NCBI RefSeq assembly: GCF_000002075.1 | Contig: NW_004797568.1 | Coordinates: 154,047-218,046 of the forward strand | Reading direction: 5' to 3' | Source of the DNA: Aplysia californica | Lineage: Eukaryota > Mollusca > Gastropoda > Aplysiida > Aplysiidae | DNA length: 64,000 bases | Shown: piece by piece, positions 13,201 through 22,500 of the stretch | Position numbering within the stretch: the stretch's first letter is position 1 | Layout: each line of letters opens with the position of its first letter | Notes under the pieces: model-generated | What the model was told of the DNA's origin: nothing | Database searches by the model: none | Seen by the model: the letters and a program-made list of their open reading frames with translations, nothing else | Translations under genes and position numbers: made by a program

Positions 13201-16200
13201 CCTTTACATTTATGAGACAGAGGCTCTGACGCTGACATTATGAGAGTAGGGGAAAAAAAGACTGAAATTATGAGAGAGAGAAAAAGTGCCTTATAATTTT
13301 TAGATGGAGGAAGGGGAAGGAGGGAGGAGACATACTTACTACTAAAGGAGAAAAAAATGGTTCTCAAGTAACCACACAAGAAAACAGTTAATTTCCAGTT
13401 GACAGAAAAGATTCCAACTACCTTGTACAATAGTACATTCATATGTATCAGAAATTATGAGAAAAACTTGAACTAACTTTGGCTATGCCAATATTGGATG
13501 AGAAGCACAACAGAGATTGAAAACCCCGCGGGGAAGTGCCACTGACTGAAGTGTCTTTAGACAATTCCCAAAGGGGGGACATTTCTCGTTCAAGCATAAT
13601 AGAATTGTAAATGGGCTGACCCTAGTCATGCTCATAACTGTGCCTGATCTACAACAGGGAAGTGCTGCTTTTTCTTTCCTGATCCTTACTATTGTCATTT
13701 TCCTCTACTTCTTTTGTATGTTTGTCACTCTCTTGTGACCTGCTATTTTGGGGTGCCTTGATAGTCGAAGCGGACCTTGTGCTGTTGAAGCTAGAGAGGT
13801 GAGCAGTCTAAGTCTGATTTCCTGTAAAGACTTCTCTGTTGACACCCACCCCTTGGTGCTCATATGACCTTATGCAGTTGCGGGCGCCGTAAAACCCTCC
13901 ACTATAAAAAAAAAAAGAGATTGAAAGCGATGCATCACTTTAGAGGATGCCTCATGACTATGCTACTGGCAGCCTGTCTCCTGAGGCAGCAAGGCGGATC
14001 CTACAATGGTACAAAGCATAAATAAAAAGGACATAAACATAGTGCATGTTCAAAATAACAACATTATTTCACTGAAAAACAAAGAGAAAAGCACAAATCA
14101 AATAATTTTAAAGCCCTTTCTGTTATAAATGTGCATGTACTCGAATAAAAAAACGGGGTGCAGCAGCAATATGATGCACACTGCTATTATAATATGTCTG
14201 ACAAATATTATAGCGTTCAAGTACAAAGATACTCCATGTCCCTACCTCACATGTCCCACCGTTTTGACATGGAGCACTCCTGCAGGGATCTGTGCCAATT
14301 TCACATTTCTCACCAGTATATTCTGTTATAAAAAAGTATAACAAAGAAAAAGTTGTAAAAAATTATTAACACCTAAACGGTCTTACAAGCATAAGGATCA
14401 AACATTTAAAAACAAAATAAACATGCAAAAATGGGAAAAAAAAGTCTGGGTGTATGATAAAGTTTTTTCTCAGTAAGCAGTCACAAAATAACAGTGCTAA
14501 AACTTGTTCTCCCAGGCCTTGACCTAAACTTTACTATTTTGACACTGGCATCACCAGCTGTTCAGATAAGTAATAAATCAAAAATTTTGAAAATCCTTTT
14601 TATTGAAGATTCATAATCTGTGGTATTGGTTGCATGAGCTCGAGAAATAATTATTTTGTCAATATTCTAATTAAAAGAAAAAGCAAGAAAAAAAATACAT
14701 AACGGAGGTACGTTTGCTAAAAGAATGAAACAATTTTGGTCTCCCCTGAAAAATTTTGCTTTCTAGGCTTAGTACATTAGAACAGCTTACTAACGACAAG
14801 GCAAATATGCAAAAAATTAAATGAACTTACCAGGAACACATGAGCACCTGAATGCGTTACCCTGCAAAGGAGTGCATGCACCATTGGGAGCGCATGGGTT
14901 GGGGTCGCAAGCTGAGGCCGGTGCTGCAGATGTATAAAACAAAACCTTTGATGGGTCTCTCTACATGAACACAGGATCAGACATGACAGGAATTGTGCAG
15001 CACAAAATGCTGAACGCTTTCCAAGCATCATAGTAACGGTAATAAAAATGTTCCATTTCCTCTACAATTCAGAAACAAATGTCTCGATTAAACTGTTGGT
15101 ACTGAGCCAACTCAGTTGGTACTATGCTAGACTGTGGTGTAGGTGATTTTGGCTTGAATTCTAAAATAGGCATCCATGAGAATGATGAGTAATTAATAGA
15201 TAATAGATAGCATTTGTATAGCATAAATCCCTGCTCAACAGCAAGCTCTATGCGCTTCACAATCTATACTATTACCCCAGCAGACCTGAGAGCACTCTGA
15301 AACAACCTCAACTTCCTGGGAAGCAACCAGTGCAAGCAGCCATTTATAGGCACTAAAACACTGACATACTGGGTATCAAGGTCTTTAGACATGATCATTA
15401 CAACAGAGACCCTGCCTCCTTAAAAGTTTCTGCGTTGAAAGGGTAATATAACTTGAGCAAAGGAATAGCATACTATACTGCAGTTGAGCACGGATATCTC
15501 AAAGACATTGGGGGTTGACAAATTTGTTCGACTGATAGTAATTCAAATGAACTGTGATAACGAAAAAAACAGAGAGATATTAACAGAACTTTCTGCCATC
15601 ATGAAAAAAGCCAAATATCAAATTAAAGAATAGAAAGATGTATAGTACACACGCCTTACTCAATGTAGAAACAAGAGAAAGAAGGAGAGTGATGTTAATG
15701 AGCATTAGGACTAAAAAAAACATTGCTTTTACATCAGATAACGATCAAGATGATGTAACAAACAATGGTCACCAAGAATGGTCAGAACACGCCACCCACT
15801 CCTCCAGTGCAATCATTTCCCAATCCATACCTTCACATTCAAACAACCAAAAACACACATACATATACCTACAAACATAAACATAATTCAGACACCGAAC
15901 AGACCAATGCAGCAACACAGTCTTCGATCACACCCCACCACCCAGTACCCACCCTCACATGATTAGATTCTTGGAGGTTTTAGTGCCTTACACACACTAC
16001 AGGCAATATGCAACCATGCGTTTTTTTTGTGTGTATCACACTGCGGAGGTAAGCCCAGCAATTCCATGTAACCTGACAGTCCCAATGTGATGATGATGGG
16101 TGTAATTGTTTTTCATTGTGCACACAAGGGTGTTTTGAATTCCGAGACAATTGCAAGGAAAAACTTAGATCCGGCTTTCGAGAGGAGCTGTTCCACAAAT

Positions 16201-18710
16201 CCAGGAAAGTATTCAAGAATACAGTGCTGCCAATAGAAACAAAATAATAGCTTTTGAATTAGGGAATGGCATATATATCGTTTGATCTATTCGTGACTCA
16301 GAGTTTTGCATGTTAATCCAGTTATCTGTGCTCAACTGAATTGAAGTTCCACTCACAAAGTCTCCTGCTTATTTACTAGATAAAGCCCTTTACCTATCCT
16401 CAAGGCAAACACACCTAACTCAGACTTTTAAAAAATCCAGAACAAAACAAAACACAACTAAATAAAAATTTAAAAAAAATAAAAATACTCCCCCCCCCTA
16501 AAAAATGTTTAAAAGTAGGCCTCTTTCTGACTCACCTGGTGCTTGAGAAGAGCTCGGTTCATCTGTGAGAGCGTTTTCACACCACTGCCCAGTGAAGAGC
16601 TCGGAACATTCACAGATGGGGTAAGCAACAGTCACATTCAGTGTAGAAGGGATACCAAGACAGGACCCCCCATTCAGACATGGACTAGGCTGGCAAGGGT
16701 CCTCTGTTAAAAATAATTAAACAACCCAATAATTATACAGTAACAACATATGATTTGTTCTGGGCTCAGAGCCGTGGCATTTACCATTTCATAAAGCTAC
16801 AGCATGAGGCAACTTTCATATCCCTGTTTTGCAGAACCAAACCAATCATTATTTATTTCTATTAAAGTAAGAATTTCAGTTAAATTATCCTTTCACTTTT
16901 AGGTGTTCATGATGCTCTATTATGAACACTTCTACAACTTCTTGTGCACAACTTTTGATTTTCATTCATGTAAAACAGTCCTAATGACTACTACCATAAT
17001 CACAATGACTACAATCCGTACCATTATCATTACACCTCACGATTACCGTACAGAGGAGAAATCGACAATCATGGCTTCACAAGTGGGAAAGGAGTCCATA
17101 TCTTTAACTAAACTCCTTGAAATAACCAACACTCGTGTAATACATTCTATCTTCTACCAAAAGCTTGCCTCACCATTTTGACAAGTTGCCACTGTTTCAT
17201 CGAATCCAGTGTTGCAGTCTGTGATGCCATCGCAAACCCATGAATCAGGAATACAATTGGCTGGGTCGTTCTTGTCTCCACAAAAGACTTGCACAAAGTC
17301 AAGAAAGTCAACACACTGTTCAGGGTAAGCTGAAAAATGGCACGAAACTATTAACAAATTATTAACACTAACTTTTTCTCTTTCATAGATCAGTTACTTT
17401 AACTCTTATACTCAGCACAGAAAATCTCTGTAAACCTATTTCTGTAAATGGTTCCAACAAACATATATATGATAATAATATATATATGATTCCTTTGTAT
17501 TTACTTTCAACAAATTTTTTTGCGATCAGGTGGATGACACATTGAGCACTTAATATTCTTTATGTTTTAAGGTAGCAGTACAATAAAAGCAAAGACATTT
17601 TAAAAATTAAGACAGCCTTATAATACTTCGAAGCAAGCCTATGAGTACAAAATAAAATAATGTGATGAATATCATAAATTTAAAATTGTGAATTAAGTTG
17701 ATGCAGGGTACAGTGAGGAATATTATAAGGTCAATATAGACCTTTCCGATGCAGTGACAGCGCTTAATAAAAGAGGTGTACCCATTCTACTTTAAGAAAT
17801 ATTTTTTCTATTTTCATTATAATTAATCGGTCCTCTGCTTCTACTGTGATGAAAACATTTTTTTAAAGCATCAATTAATAGGGAGGGACAGGGTGAGGGT
17901 TTTGAATTTCAGAGTGAAGCAATTCTATATATATATGGCATGCCTTTTATTTACAGAGGTCGTAGCAGAACCTCTGTATAATTTATGCACCAGACCTCCA
18001 CCCTTACTTCATAATTTTAAGCCTACCCGAACACAGCAAATGTGAATAAAACAAGTAAATCTGAAAGACTGCCTCTTCTATATATATTCATTCTTATCCT
18101 AAAACATTTTGTTGATGGTTGGCGGGTGCTCTTGTGTGGAACGTATTGCTCCTTCATTCAGGTCAGGTCCTATCCTATAAAAATAGCACCTTCAACAAAA
18201 ACTCGTCTTCTGTGCAAATGCAAATGGGGCCTTATAGTCTTGCTGTTGTCCCTCCCTTGTTATACAAGAACAAGAACAGCAGGTAAATTTTGCTTTCACT
18301 CCCGCACACAAATAGATGCACTGCTTTTGGGAGTCAAATGGCTAATTTTTACAAAATATTTTTGCTGCACATCACAATATAAATGGCCACTAAAACTCTC
18401 CGAAACAAAGTATGGTAGGCTATCTTCAAGAAAATGTCAAACCTAATTGTAAAACATCAAATTATGGGGAAGGAAAACAGAGAGGCACCAAACACACACC
18501 CCAACTCCTATTTAATTTAATAACATAAAAAAGAAAATTCAATGTGCTGTCTATAAAATTTTATAAATAGGCCTATGCCTTTAATTTAAATATCTAGCAG
18601 CGTTTATTCAAATTCAATAAATTAATGGGCTAAGGTTTCAAACCTTTAGAAAGACCCAGCACTTCAGAAGGTTGACTATTACATCCATAAAATGAGACAA
18701 AAAGCAGCAT
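1011..18710 (-). CDS. LDLa plus multi-EGF extracellular protein, 11 exons seen, 3' end outside window
   Basis: Spliced gene on the minus strand. Exons in coding order: 18644-18710 (weak), 17174-17329, 16536-16703, 14831-14923, 14246-14322, 12901-13060, 12217-12363, 11292-11435, 9067-9267, 2107-5148, 1011-1247. All junctions are GT/AG and phases agree throughout (mostly phase 1, with one phase-0 junction between exons 5 and 6). The 1,497 residues in the window hold a possible short signal peptide, one LDL-receptor class A domain (about residues 28-72) and at least 37 six-cysteine EGF domains. Function is unknown; family knowledge suggests an extracellular adhesion or ligand-binding role. The EGFs mostly lack the D-x-[DN]-[EQ] calcium-binding signature, and with an N-terminal LDLa domain this is not Notch. 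The reading frame is still open at the last donor (1011), so the C-terminus (anchor, other domains) lies left of the window. Confidence 0.9.
1724..1815. repeat. (CT)n microsatellite
   Basis: Imperfect CT/CTCC run in intron 10 of the LDLa/EGF gene. Translated as Ser/Leu it gives a spurious ORF. Confidence 0.9.
2107..5148 (-). CDS. Exon 10: giant single exon with 27 EGF repeats
   Basis: 3,042 nt, phases 1-1, 1,013 whole codons with no internal stop. The first codons (NHCE) finish EGF 8. Then 27 EGF units of 36-40 residues follow, the last completed in exon 11. Units 6-19 (about 2981-4549) are near-copies of a 37-residue module with core PNPCLNGGSC...YTCQCVAGFSGVHCEE, implying recent tandem duplication within the exon. 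Unit 4 is degenerate in its Cys5-Cys6 region (CVDSDNEFC, no Gly). Intron-free runs this long are unusual for EGF genes, which normally have one or two domains per exon. Retained cysteines and reading frame argue for selection. Donor GTATGC. Confidence 0.95.
2981..4549 (-). repeat. Coding tandem repeat: 14 similar EGF units of about 111-117 bp
   Basis: Units 6-19 of exon 10 share CxPNPCLNGGSC and HCEEDLT at fixed spacing. Twelve of the 14 keep the C-x4-[ST]-C O-fucose consensus. Many keep an Asn sequon at one position (NSSY, NSSF or NYT before Cys4). The small length differences (36-40 residues) are in multiples of three bases. Confidence 0.9.
5204..5592 (-). mobile_element. tRNA-headed SINE with (ATT)n tail (family A), near complete
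   Basis: On the minus strand it starts with a tRNA-like head (box A about GTCCTAGTGGTTAGG, box B about GGGGTTCAATCCTG). It continues with GACATTGTGTCCTTGG and a GAAGC/GAATGTTTCTGAGTGTTCT core, and ends in GCGCTTTATAAATG plus an ATT-rich tail. Same layout as 30104-30449. Lies 56 bp upstream of the acceptor of exon 10. Confidence 0.85.
5666..5843 (-). mobile_element. SINE family B, short form
   Basis: On the minus strand it begins GTGGGTGGTTGGCGGGTGC and ends CTTATTGTGTTGCAAGTGCC, GTAAAACTCTTACTAAAAC. The 3' tail is the signature shared by all family B copies here. Confidence 0.75.
6100..6599 (-). mobile_element. SINE family B, long tRNA-headed form (3' part, split by a hAT element)
   Basis: Minus strand: box B GGTTTCGAATCC near 6555-6567, a C/T-rich body, a conserved AAAGATCCCTTGATGGTCC segment, and the family tail CCTTATGCAGTTGCGAACGC, CGTAAAACACTTACC. 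The tRNA head is continued at 8331-8362 beyond the inserted transposon. This copy shows that the family B tail belongs to a tRNA-derived SINE. Confidence 0.75.
6600..8330. mobile_element. Non-autonomous hAT transposon, 1.73 kb, 8-bp target duplication
   Basis: Ends are inverted CAGAGCTG, flanked by perfect direct duplications CACCTTAA (6592-6599 and 8331-8338). The first about 180 bp and last about 170 bp are packed with inverted AAGTAC/GTACTT subterminal repeats. The 8-bp duplication and CAGRG-type ends are diagnostic of the hAT superfamily. No transposase-like ORF is visible, so it is presumed mobilised in trans. It sits inside the tRNA head of a family B SINE, in intron 9 of the LDLa/EGF gene, so it is younger than that SINE copy. 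Confidence 0.92.
8331..8362 (-). mobile_element. SINE family B head (5' part of the 6100-6599 copy)
   Basis: Minus strand ATCGTGGCCTAGAGGTTAAG is a tRNA-like box A. It was separated from its box B by the hAT insertion. Confidence 0.7.
8592..8597 (-). terminator. Intronic AATAAA that could serve the exon 9 read-through isoform
   Basis: TTTATT on the plus strand reads AATAAA on the minus strand, 135 nt past the 8732 stop. The context is AT-rich, so chance occurrence is likely; listed only because it pairs with the open extension. Confidence 0.2.
8732..9066 (-). other. Open extension of exon 9 with hydrophobic tail (possible alternative last exon)
   Basis: Reading through the weak donor of exon 9 stays open for about 111 codons. 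The stretch supplies a Cys where EGF 8 needs its sixth (TGLCC). It ends with two hydrophobic stretches (WAILAAFFGG and CLLLSLHVSGAIVLFFSW) followed by basic RRFR and a stop at 8734-8732. An AATAAA lies about 135 nt further on the same strand (8597-8592). A short isoform (LDLa plus 8 EGFs plus membrane anchor) is possible, but intron sequence can be open by chance. Confidence 0.3.
9067..9267 (-). CDS. Exon 9: end of EGF 7 and EGF 8 up to Cys5
   Basis: Phases 1-1. It encodes TCEDGLNSYKC...YTGPRC, then CDSVPCQNGGYCC...CYCSSGYT. The donor GTCTGT is weak, but splicing to 5148 restores the domain exactly (YTG + NHCE). If the donor is skipped the frame stays open to 8732 and ends in hydrophobic sequence (separate entry). 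The Cys3-Cys4 segment carries extra cysteines. Confidence 0.88.
9400..9465 (+). mobile_element. LINE 3'-end fragment with TTATCT tail
   Basis: AAAAATTCCCTGTAGGACAA followed by TAAAGTATTATCTTATC is the usual 3' terminus of a widespread group of invertebrate and fish non-LTR elements. Only the tail is present. Confidence 0.45.
10876..11280. mobile_element. TIR element, GAGCGCCTGAT family, copy 1 (about 400 bp)
   Basis: Inverted ends of about 35 bp: TGAGGCAGCGAGGCAAAATC then AGGCGCTCGTCAA on the left, and TTGACGAGCGCCTGATTCC on the right. Same internal sequence order as 61196-61618. No ORF; superfamily not assigned. Ends 12 bp from the donor of exon 8 of the LDLa/EGF gene. Confidence 0.75.
11292..11435 (-). 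CDS. Exon 8: EGF 6 body and start of EGF 7
   Basis: Phases 1-1, donor GTAAAG. It encodes NPCKNFGVC...CICEEGYTGQLC, then DDCPPGACGDQG. A TIR element (10876-11280) ends just past the donor. Confidence 0.88.
11508..11682 (-). mobile_element. SINE family B, short form
   Basis: Carries the family tail (plus strand TTTTTAGAAAGAGTTTAATT, then GCAACACAAATAGGTCGTAA) and the AAGGAGCAAACTACGCCACA end. Diverged. Confidence 0.65.
11904..11962 (-). mobile_element. LINE 3'-end fragment
   Basis: Minus strand reads GTGCCTCCCCATGGGGATGG then ATAAAGTTCACTTTC, resembling the terminal stem and tail of invertebrate non-LTR elements. Confidence 0.35.
12217..12363 (-). CDS. Exon 7: end of EGF 4, EGF 5, start of EGF 6
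   Basis: Phases 1-1. It encodes SRCETPAGQ, CGPQTCLFGGTC...CSCVPGRAGRFC and ELCSG. A GATAAG-type microsatellite begins about 10 bp beyond its acceptor side. Confidence 0.88.
12372..12535. repeat. GATAAG/GATGAG minisatellite
   Basis: Purine-rich array of AGATAAGA and AGATGAGA units in intron 6 of the LDLa/EGF gene, starting 9 bp from the acceptor side of exon 7. Confidence 0.85.
12901..13060 (-). CDS. Exon 6: end of EGF 3 and most of EGF 4
   Basis: Enters in phase 0, the only phase matching exon 5, and leaves in phase 1 at donor GTAAGT. It encodes ...CLCTEGWTDQLC, then CLATVCENGGTC...CLCDDGFSG. Confidence 0.88.
13495..13908 (+). mobile_element. SINE family B, medium form, near complete
   Basis: Plus strand: GGGGAAGTGCCACTGACTGA, then CCTGATCTACAACAGGGAAG, TTTGTCACTCTCTTGTGACC, and the tail CATATGACCTTATGCAGTTG, CGCCGTAAAACCCTCCACT. 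Closest relatives are 50543-50935 and 51256-51950. Confidence 0.8.
14246..14322 (-). CDS. Exon 5: end of EGF 2 and start of EGF 3
   Basis: Enters in phase 1 and leaves in phase 0 at donor GTAGGG. It encodes EYTGEKCEIG, then CRSAPCQNGGTCE. The C-x-S-x-P-C element is a POGLUT1-type O-glucose consensus. Confidence 0.87.
14831..14923 (-). CDS. Exon 4: first five cysteines of EGF 2
   Basis: Phases 1-1. It encodes CDPNPCAPNGAC and CSCVP; the domain is completed by exon 5 (EYTGEKC). The intron falls just before Cys6, as at several EGF junctions in this gene. Confidence 0.87.
15195..15400 (-). mobile_element. SINE family A, 3' part
   Basis: The minus strand carries GTCTGCTGGGGTAATA, GCGCATAGAGCTTGCTGTTG, then GGGATTTATGCTATACAAAT and the tail. 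The tRNA head is missing. Confidence 0.7.
16536..16703 (-). CDS. Exon 3: first EGF domain
   Basis: Phases 1-1. Cysteine pattern CQPSPCLNGGSC...CECSELFTGQWC, with a longer loop between Cys3 and Cys4 than usual, then a Ser/Pro-rich linker. Confidence 0.88.
17174..17329 (-). CDS. Exon 2: LDL-receptor class A domain
   Basis: Acceptor after a TTTTTCAG tract, donor GTGAGG, phases 1-1. It encodes a full LDLa module of six cysteines, with core CIPDSWVCDGITDC and the acidic calcium cage ...CDGxxDCxxGFDE. In the family this module binds calcium and mediates ligand contact. Confidence 0.9.
17330..18643. other. Intron 1 of the LDLa/EGF gene
   Basis: AT-rich with short TA-rich runs near 17470-17490. A piece of family B SINE (GATGGTTGGCGGGTGCTC) lies at 18114-18165. 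A 134-codon plus-strand ORF at 18042-18446 has no recognisable domain and overlaps that SINE piece, so it is not called. Confidence 0.5.
18644..18710 (-). CDS. Candidate exon 1 of the LDLa/EGF gene: start codon and short hydrophobic leader
   Basis: ATG at 18710-18708 begins MLLFVSFYGCNS followed by QPSEVLGLSK and a GT donor at 18643. It ends in phase 1, as exon 2 requires (the split codon gives Ala). The hydrophobic stretch is short for a signal peptide. The same frame is open upstream with earlier Met codons (to about 18929) that would put the hydrophobic part too far in. Chosen because phase and position fit; another first exon cannot be excluded. Confidence 0.42.
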
Positions 18711-19512
18711 AAATATCAAGTTTGGAACAGGAAACGGTCTGCGAGGCTGAGCAAACGATGTTTGACAACTCCAACACTGTATTTTGATTTGCGTTGCTCG
18801 CCGCAGCAGCCGTCGTGCTTTCCCAGGCCCAGGAAATTGAAGAGACACTTTGCTGGAAGCCCGCAACATTCGCTGCAAAGGCATTTTTACATCTTCGGCC
18901 AGACTTATGATAAAAAAAAATTCTTTCATTCATGAGCGAGCGGTGTTTCTCGCTATATTACACATTTTGACAGGAATGACTGTCGCATAGAGTCGCACCG
19001 TGTGAGTCATGCTTCTTACTTGTTTACGTGTTCTATTTTTACATATTTTCAAAATCAATTAAACGTATACTTTCTCATAAAACAGACTTCCCTTCAGGAA
19101 TACATTTTTACGGTGCCAACGAAAATATGATACATTTCTTAGACATACGAAGTACGAACAGCAGTTTGATGAAACAAGTTCCAGAAGTTATGCTGTAAAA
19201 TAAACTCTTATTTAGGCCTATTTTATCCTCACCGCTGATGTACAGTCATCATAACGAAGACAACTCAGGTTAAATTGGTATAGCTTTTGATAGAGGCACT
19301 GAAGCAGAAAAAGCTTCCCATCCCATTGATTGCAGAGAGTGTTGTGTCACAACAATAGAGAATCGTGCTGTGTTTAGGCCTATTTTTATTTGTTGGTTGT
19401 TTTTTATACCCACCACCCGGGTCTGCCGTAAACCAGGAAACAAACCCAGATCGTTTTCTTGATAATCGTGATATCCGAGGAGTAAACGTCAAGGTACCTT
19501 GACAGCCTCATC
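18711..19512. promoter_or_regulatory. Shared upstream region between divergent LDLa/EGF and CIB1 genes
   Basis: The two start codons face away from each other about 0.8 kb apart, so both promoters must lie here or in unseen leader exons. The 18780-18860 part is locally CpG-rich (TTGCGTTGCTCGCCGCAGC). A TGAGTCA palindrome (AP-1-type core) is at 19003-19009. No clear TATA element is placed. The CIB1 start context is CATCATGG. Confidence 0.5.
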
Positions 19513-19563
19513 ATGGGTGGTTCACAGAGTGTTTTTACAGAAGAGGAACTGGATGATTATCAG
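19513..19563 (+). CDS. CIB1: CIB1 exon 1
   Basis: Encodes [17 protein letters not shown], 17 codons, phase 0, donor GTAACT. The ATG sits in TCATCATGGGTGG with Gly as residue 2, needed for myristoylation. Confidence 0.92.
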
Positions 19564-22500
19564 GTAACTTATCATTTTGAAAGAAATGAATGTTGTTCAC
19601 AGCGCTGAAAACTGGCTAAAATCGTGCATTTTAGTTTCCCAACCAGGCGACATCTGGAAGTCATTAAATCACCGGTAAATTTTTACACAGTGATTATTCT
19701 CACCCGGGTTGAGGATAAACTGGATCGACGAAGTGACTATTCGGAGTCCGAATATATTCATCAAGAAAAAATGTTTTTCGGACTCTGATTCTTGTCCAGC
19801 ATGAAATCACTTCCGACTTCCGACTTCCTGTGACTCGTGACTCCGGCTTCCTGTCCTGCCTCACTCGTGACTCGCCTCAGGCTGGGTAGAGACCGGAATC
19901 ACTTCGGGCAAAATGGCGTTTTGTGCAGGAGCCGAGTTTTTATCTTTATAGATCTAGATCTAGATCTAGTGAATTTGAGGCCGGCCTGAAAAGTTATGCG
20001 CTTCTAATAAATGTTTGTTTGTCAAGAGGTCATCAGAAGCAATTAAAGATGGCTCGTTAGCGTGTGTCGGGGTCGGATGGGCGGCCTGCACATGTGTGGC
20101 TGTGTGCGTGTCGGAGAGGGGGGTGGGGGGGCATTATCGGTCCGGGCGTTGAATGTCGCATACGCGTCAGTCTTTTTTCCCCCGGCAACTGATCATTATT
20201 ACAATAATAAGCTTGTCTTGACGTAGATCTACGAAATGAATTGTGCGCTGGTCTATGGAATCAAAAGTTGCTGTATGCCCAGCTCTACACAGCAACACAA
20301 CTTTTTCTTGGTAAACAATCGAGATGACATAGGCTTGTGTATTTGTACGAATCGGTCTTTTTTTTTTTACACAGCTCATAATATGCAGGTGCCAGGTGGT
20401 CTGCTAATCTTCAATTTTACCTTTTTCTACAACAAAGAAAGTGGGAAACATGGGGTAGCAATGCCAATGAAAATTTAAATTTTCACTTTAATTTAGCCCT
20501 TTTTTATTTGGTACTTAAGAAAGAATTTTCAATTCTAAGAATTACGCTTCTTGAATTTTAAGAATCGGTTCATAAATAAAAAAGTTATGGGGTTGTAAAG
20601 GTCGGCAAAATATGGATGACCCACATATAGGAAAATACTCCTAAAAAGTGGACCACGCAGTAGCAGATTCTGTAAGAAAATCGACGATATCTCGGTAACT
20701 AATCGGAGTGTTAGAGAGAAACTTGGCTACCCAATGTGTTTTTGGGTGTAGAAATCATTTCTGCAGTCAGATTTACTACCCATTTCGTAGTTAATTTGTT
20801 ATAATTAAAATTTTGGTGTGCATATTACGATTTTGCGAAAAAGGGGTGTCGGGATGAGTCCATTTTATATAAATAGCACCGTATCACAACATGGGATCTT
20901 TAAGAATATGTCGACCGCGTGACTAAATACAGTATTATTTTATGGTTCTGTAATGGAAAATTTTTTTCTTGAATAGTTTAACGAATCAAAATTAAGAAAA
21001 AAATATGCCTATGGTCAAGGCACTGCGTTCCTGAAAAATAATTGTGGGTTCTGCTAGGGGTAACAATTAAACATGTTTTTTGTGTTGTAAACAAATGCCG
21101 GAAGGACTTCCATAACGAGCGACCACCCCATCAAACACAATATATAAAGAAGAGGCCTAACCCTAACCCTAACCCTAACCCTAACCCTAACCGAACCCTA
21201 ACCCTAACCCTTCCCCTACCCCTACCCCTAGATCTACCCCTACCCCTAGCCCTCAATTCTGCTCTGTCTCATAGTGGTCGCTCGTTACGAAAGTCCTCCC
21301 TAATGCCAGTTCTAACATTACAATGACAAACTATTACTAACATTATTTCATTAAACTGCTTTCAGTCAAGGCTATTATAATTTTTAAAACATAAAAGTAC
21401 TACTCTGGCCAGTGAATTCCTTTCTGAATTTATATTTACACTTGTCTAGGGTTTTGGTGAAGGTATGCGTGGATACTCTCAAGATTTTTAAAAATGAAAC
21501 CATAACAATCCCCGCGGGAGCCTAGAAAAAATCGGCCTGCGCTCTGGGGAAGGTCACGAATGGTCACTCTCTTACAATTCACAGATTATTTTCTATCTTC
21601 AGTTCTCAACACACAGGTAGACCTAAAAATCCATTGCATTCTCAGACCAGCGGGGTGAGAATAACAATATAATATTATTTTCAACGCGGGTGAGAATAAA
21701 ATTATATTTTTATTTTCACAGCGGGTGAGAATAATGACAGCCAAATTTTTACTTATACACAGAGGATGCTTTGATTTGAGGGCTAAACTTTAACACATGC
21801 CGTTAAACGTAGAAGACGGTGATTAATAAAGTAAAATTGTCTCCGTCCACTTCTTTGCCTGTTCTCTAGTCATGTACTGCTGTCATCTGCTTTCATCTAC
21901 ACCCCCCCCCCCTTTTTTTTTTTTGAGCCCCGACCATCTCTGGACTCCTTTCTCCTTTACTCTTGATTCTTACTACTTTACCAAGTTACTTCTTACTGCT
22001 GTCTTGCAGCCACACCCCTGATCTTAAGGTAGGTTAGGTTGAACACCTGGCCTTTTCAAGTAAGGGCAAAATATTTCAGAGGTTCCATGTACAAGTTGTG
22101 CACGTTAAAGATCCCTTGGTGGTCCTAAAATTGGTAAGAGTAGGCTTTGGCCACCAGCTGGACAAAATTCAAAATTAAATTCCCACCAAAACTGAAAATA
22201 TTCTAGTCACATTGATCTTTTATCAATTTTTTTTGGTCAAGATATATCTATTTTCTGGTAAACAGTCATCGAGCACAGAGACAAAACTAAACTGAACAAG
22301 AATGATGAGAACAGGGAAGCAAAACTAATTCTTCAATTCTAGAGATTAATTACCATCACAAGGAAAAGGTTGGTCAAATCAGGTTTTACTGGGATTTTTT
22401 GCTTATTTAGGCTGTGTTATGTCGCCCAAAAAGTACCTTCTTTATATCACAAATCAACAATTGAAAGTAGTGAATGTTGTAGCATTGATTCGGTGACTGA

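Noticed and set aside
18042-18446. 134-codon ORF on the plus strand
   Set aside because: Overlaps a SINE fragment, lacks any domain pattern and sits in an intron on the opposite strand.
1011-18710. Notch orthologue
   Set aside because: Starts with an LDLa module, EGFs mostly lack the calcium-binding signature, and linkers differ from Notch; no LNR or ankyrin region is visible.
21156-21253. Chromosome end
   Set aside because: Only about nine telomere units with unique sequence and coding exons on both sides.
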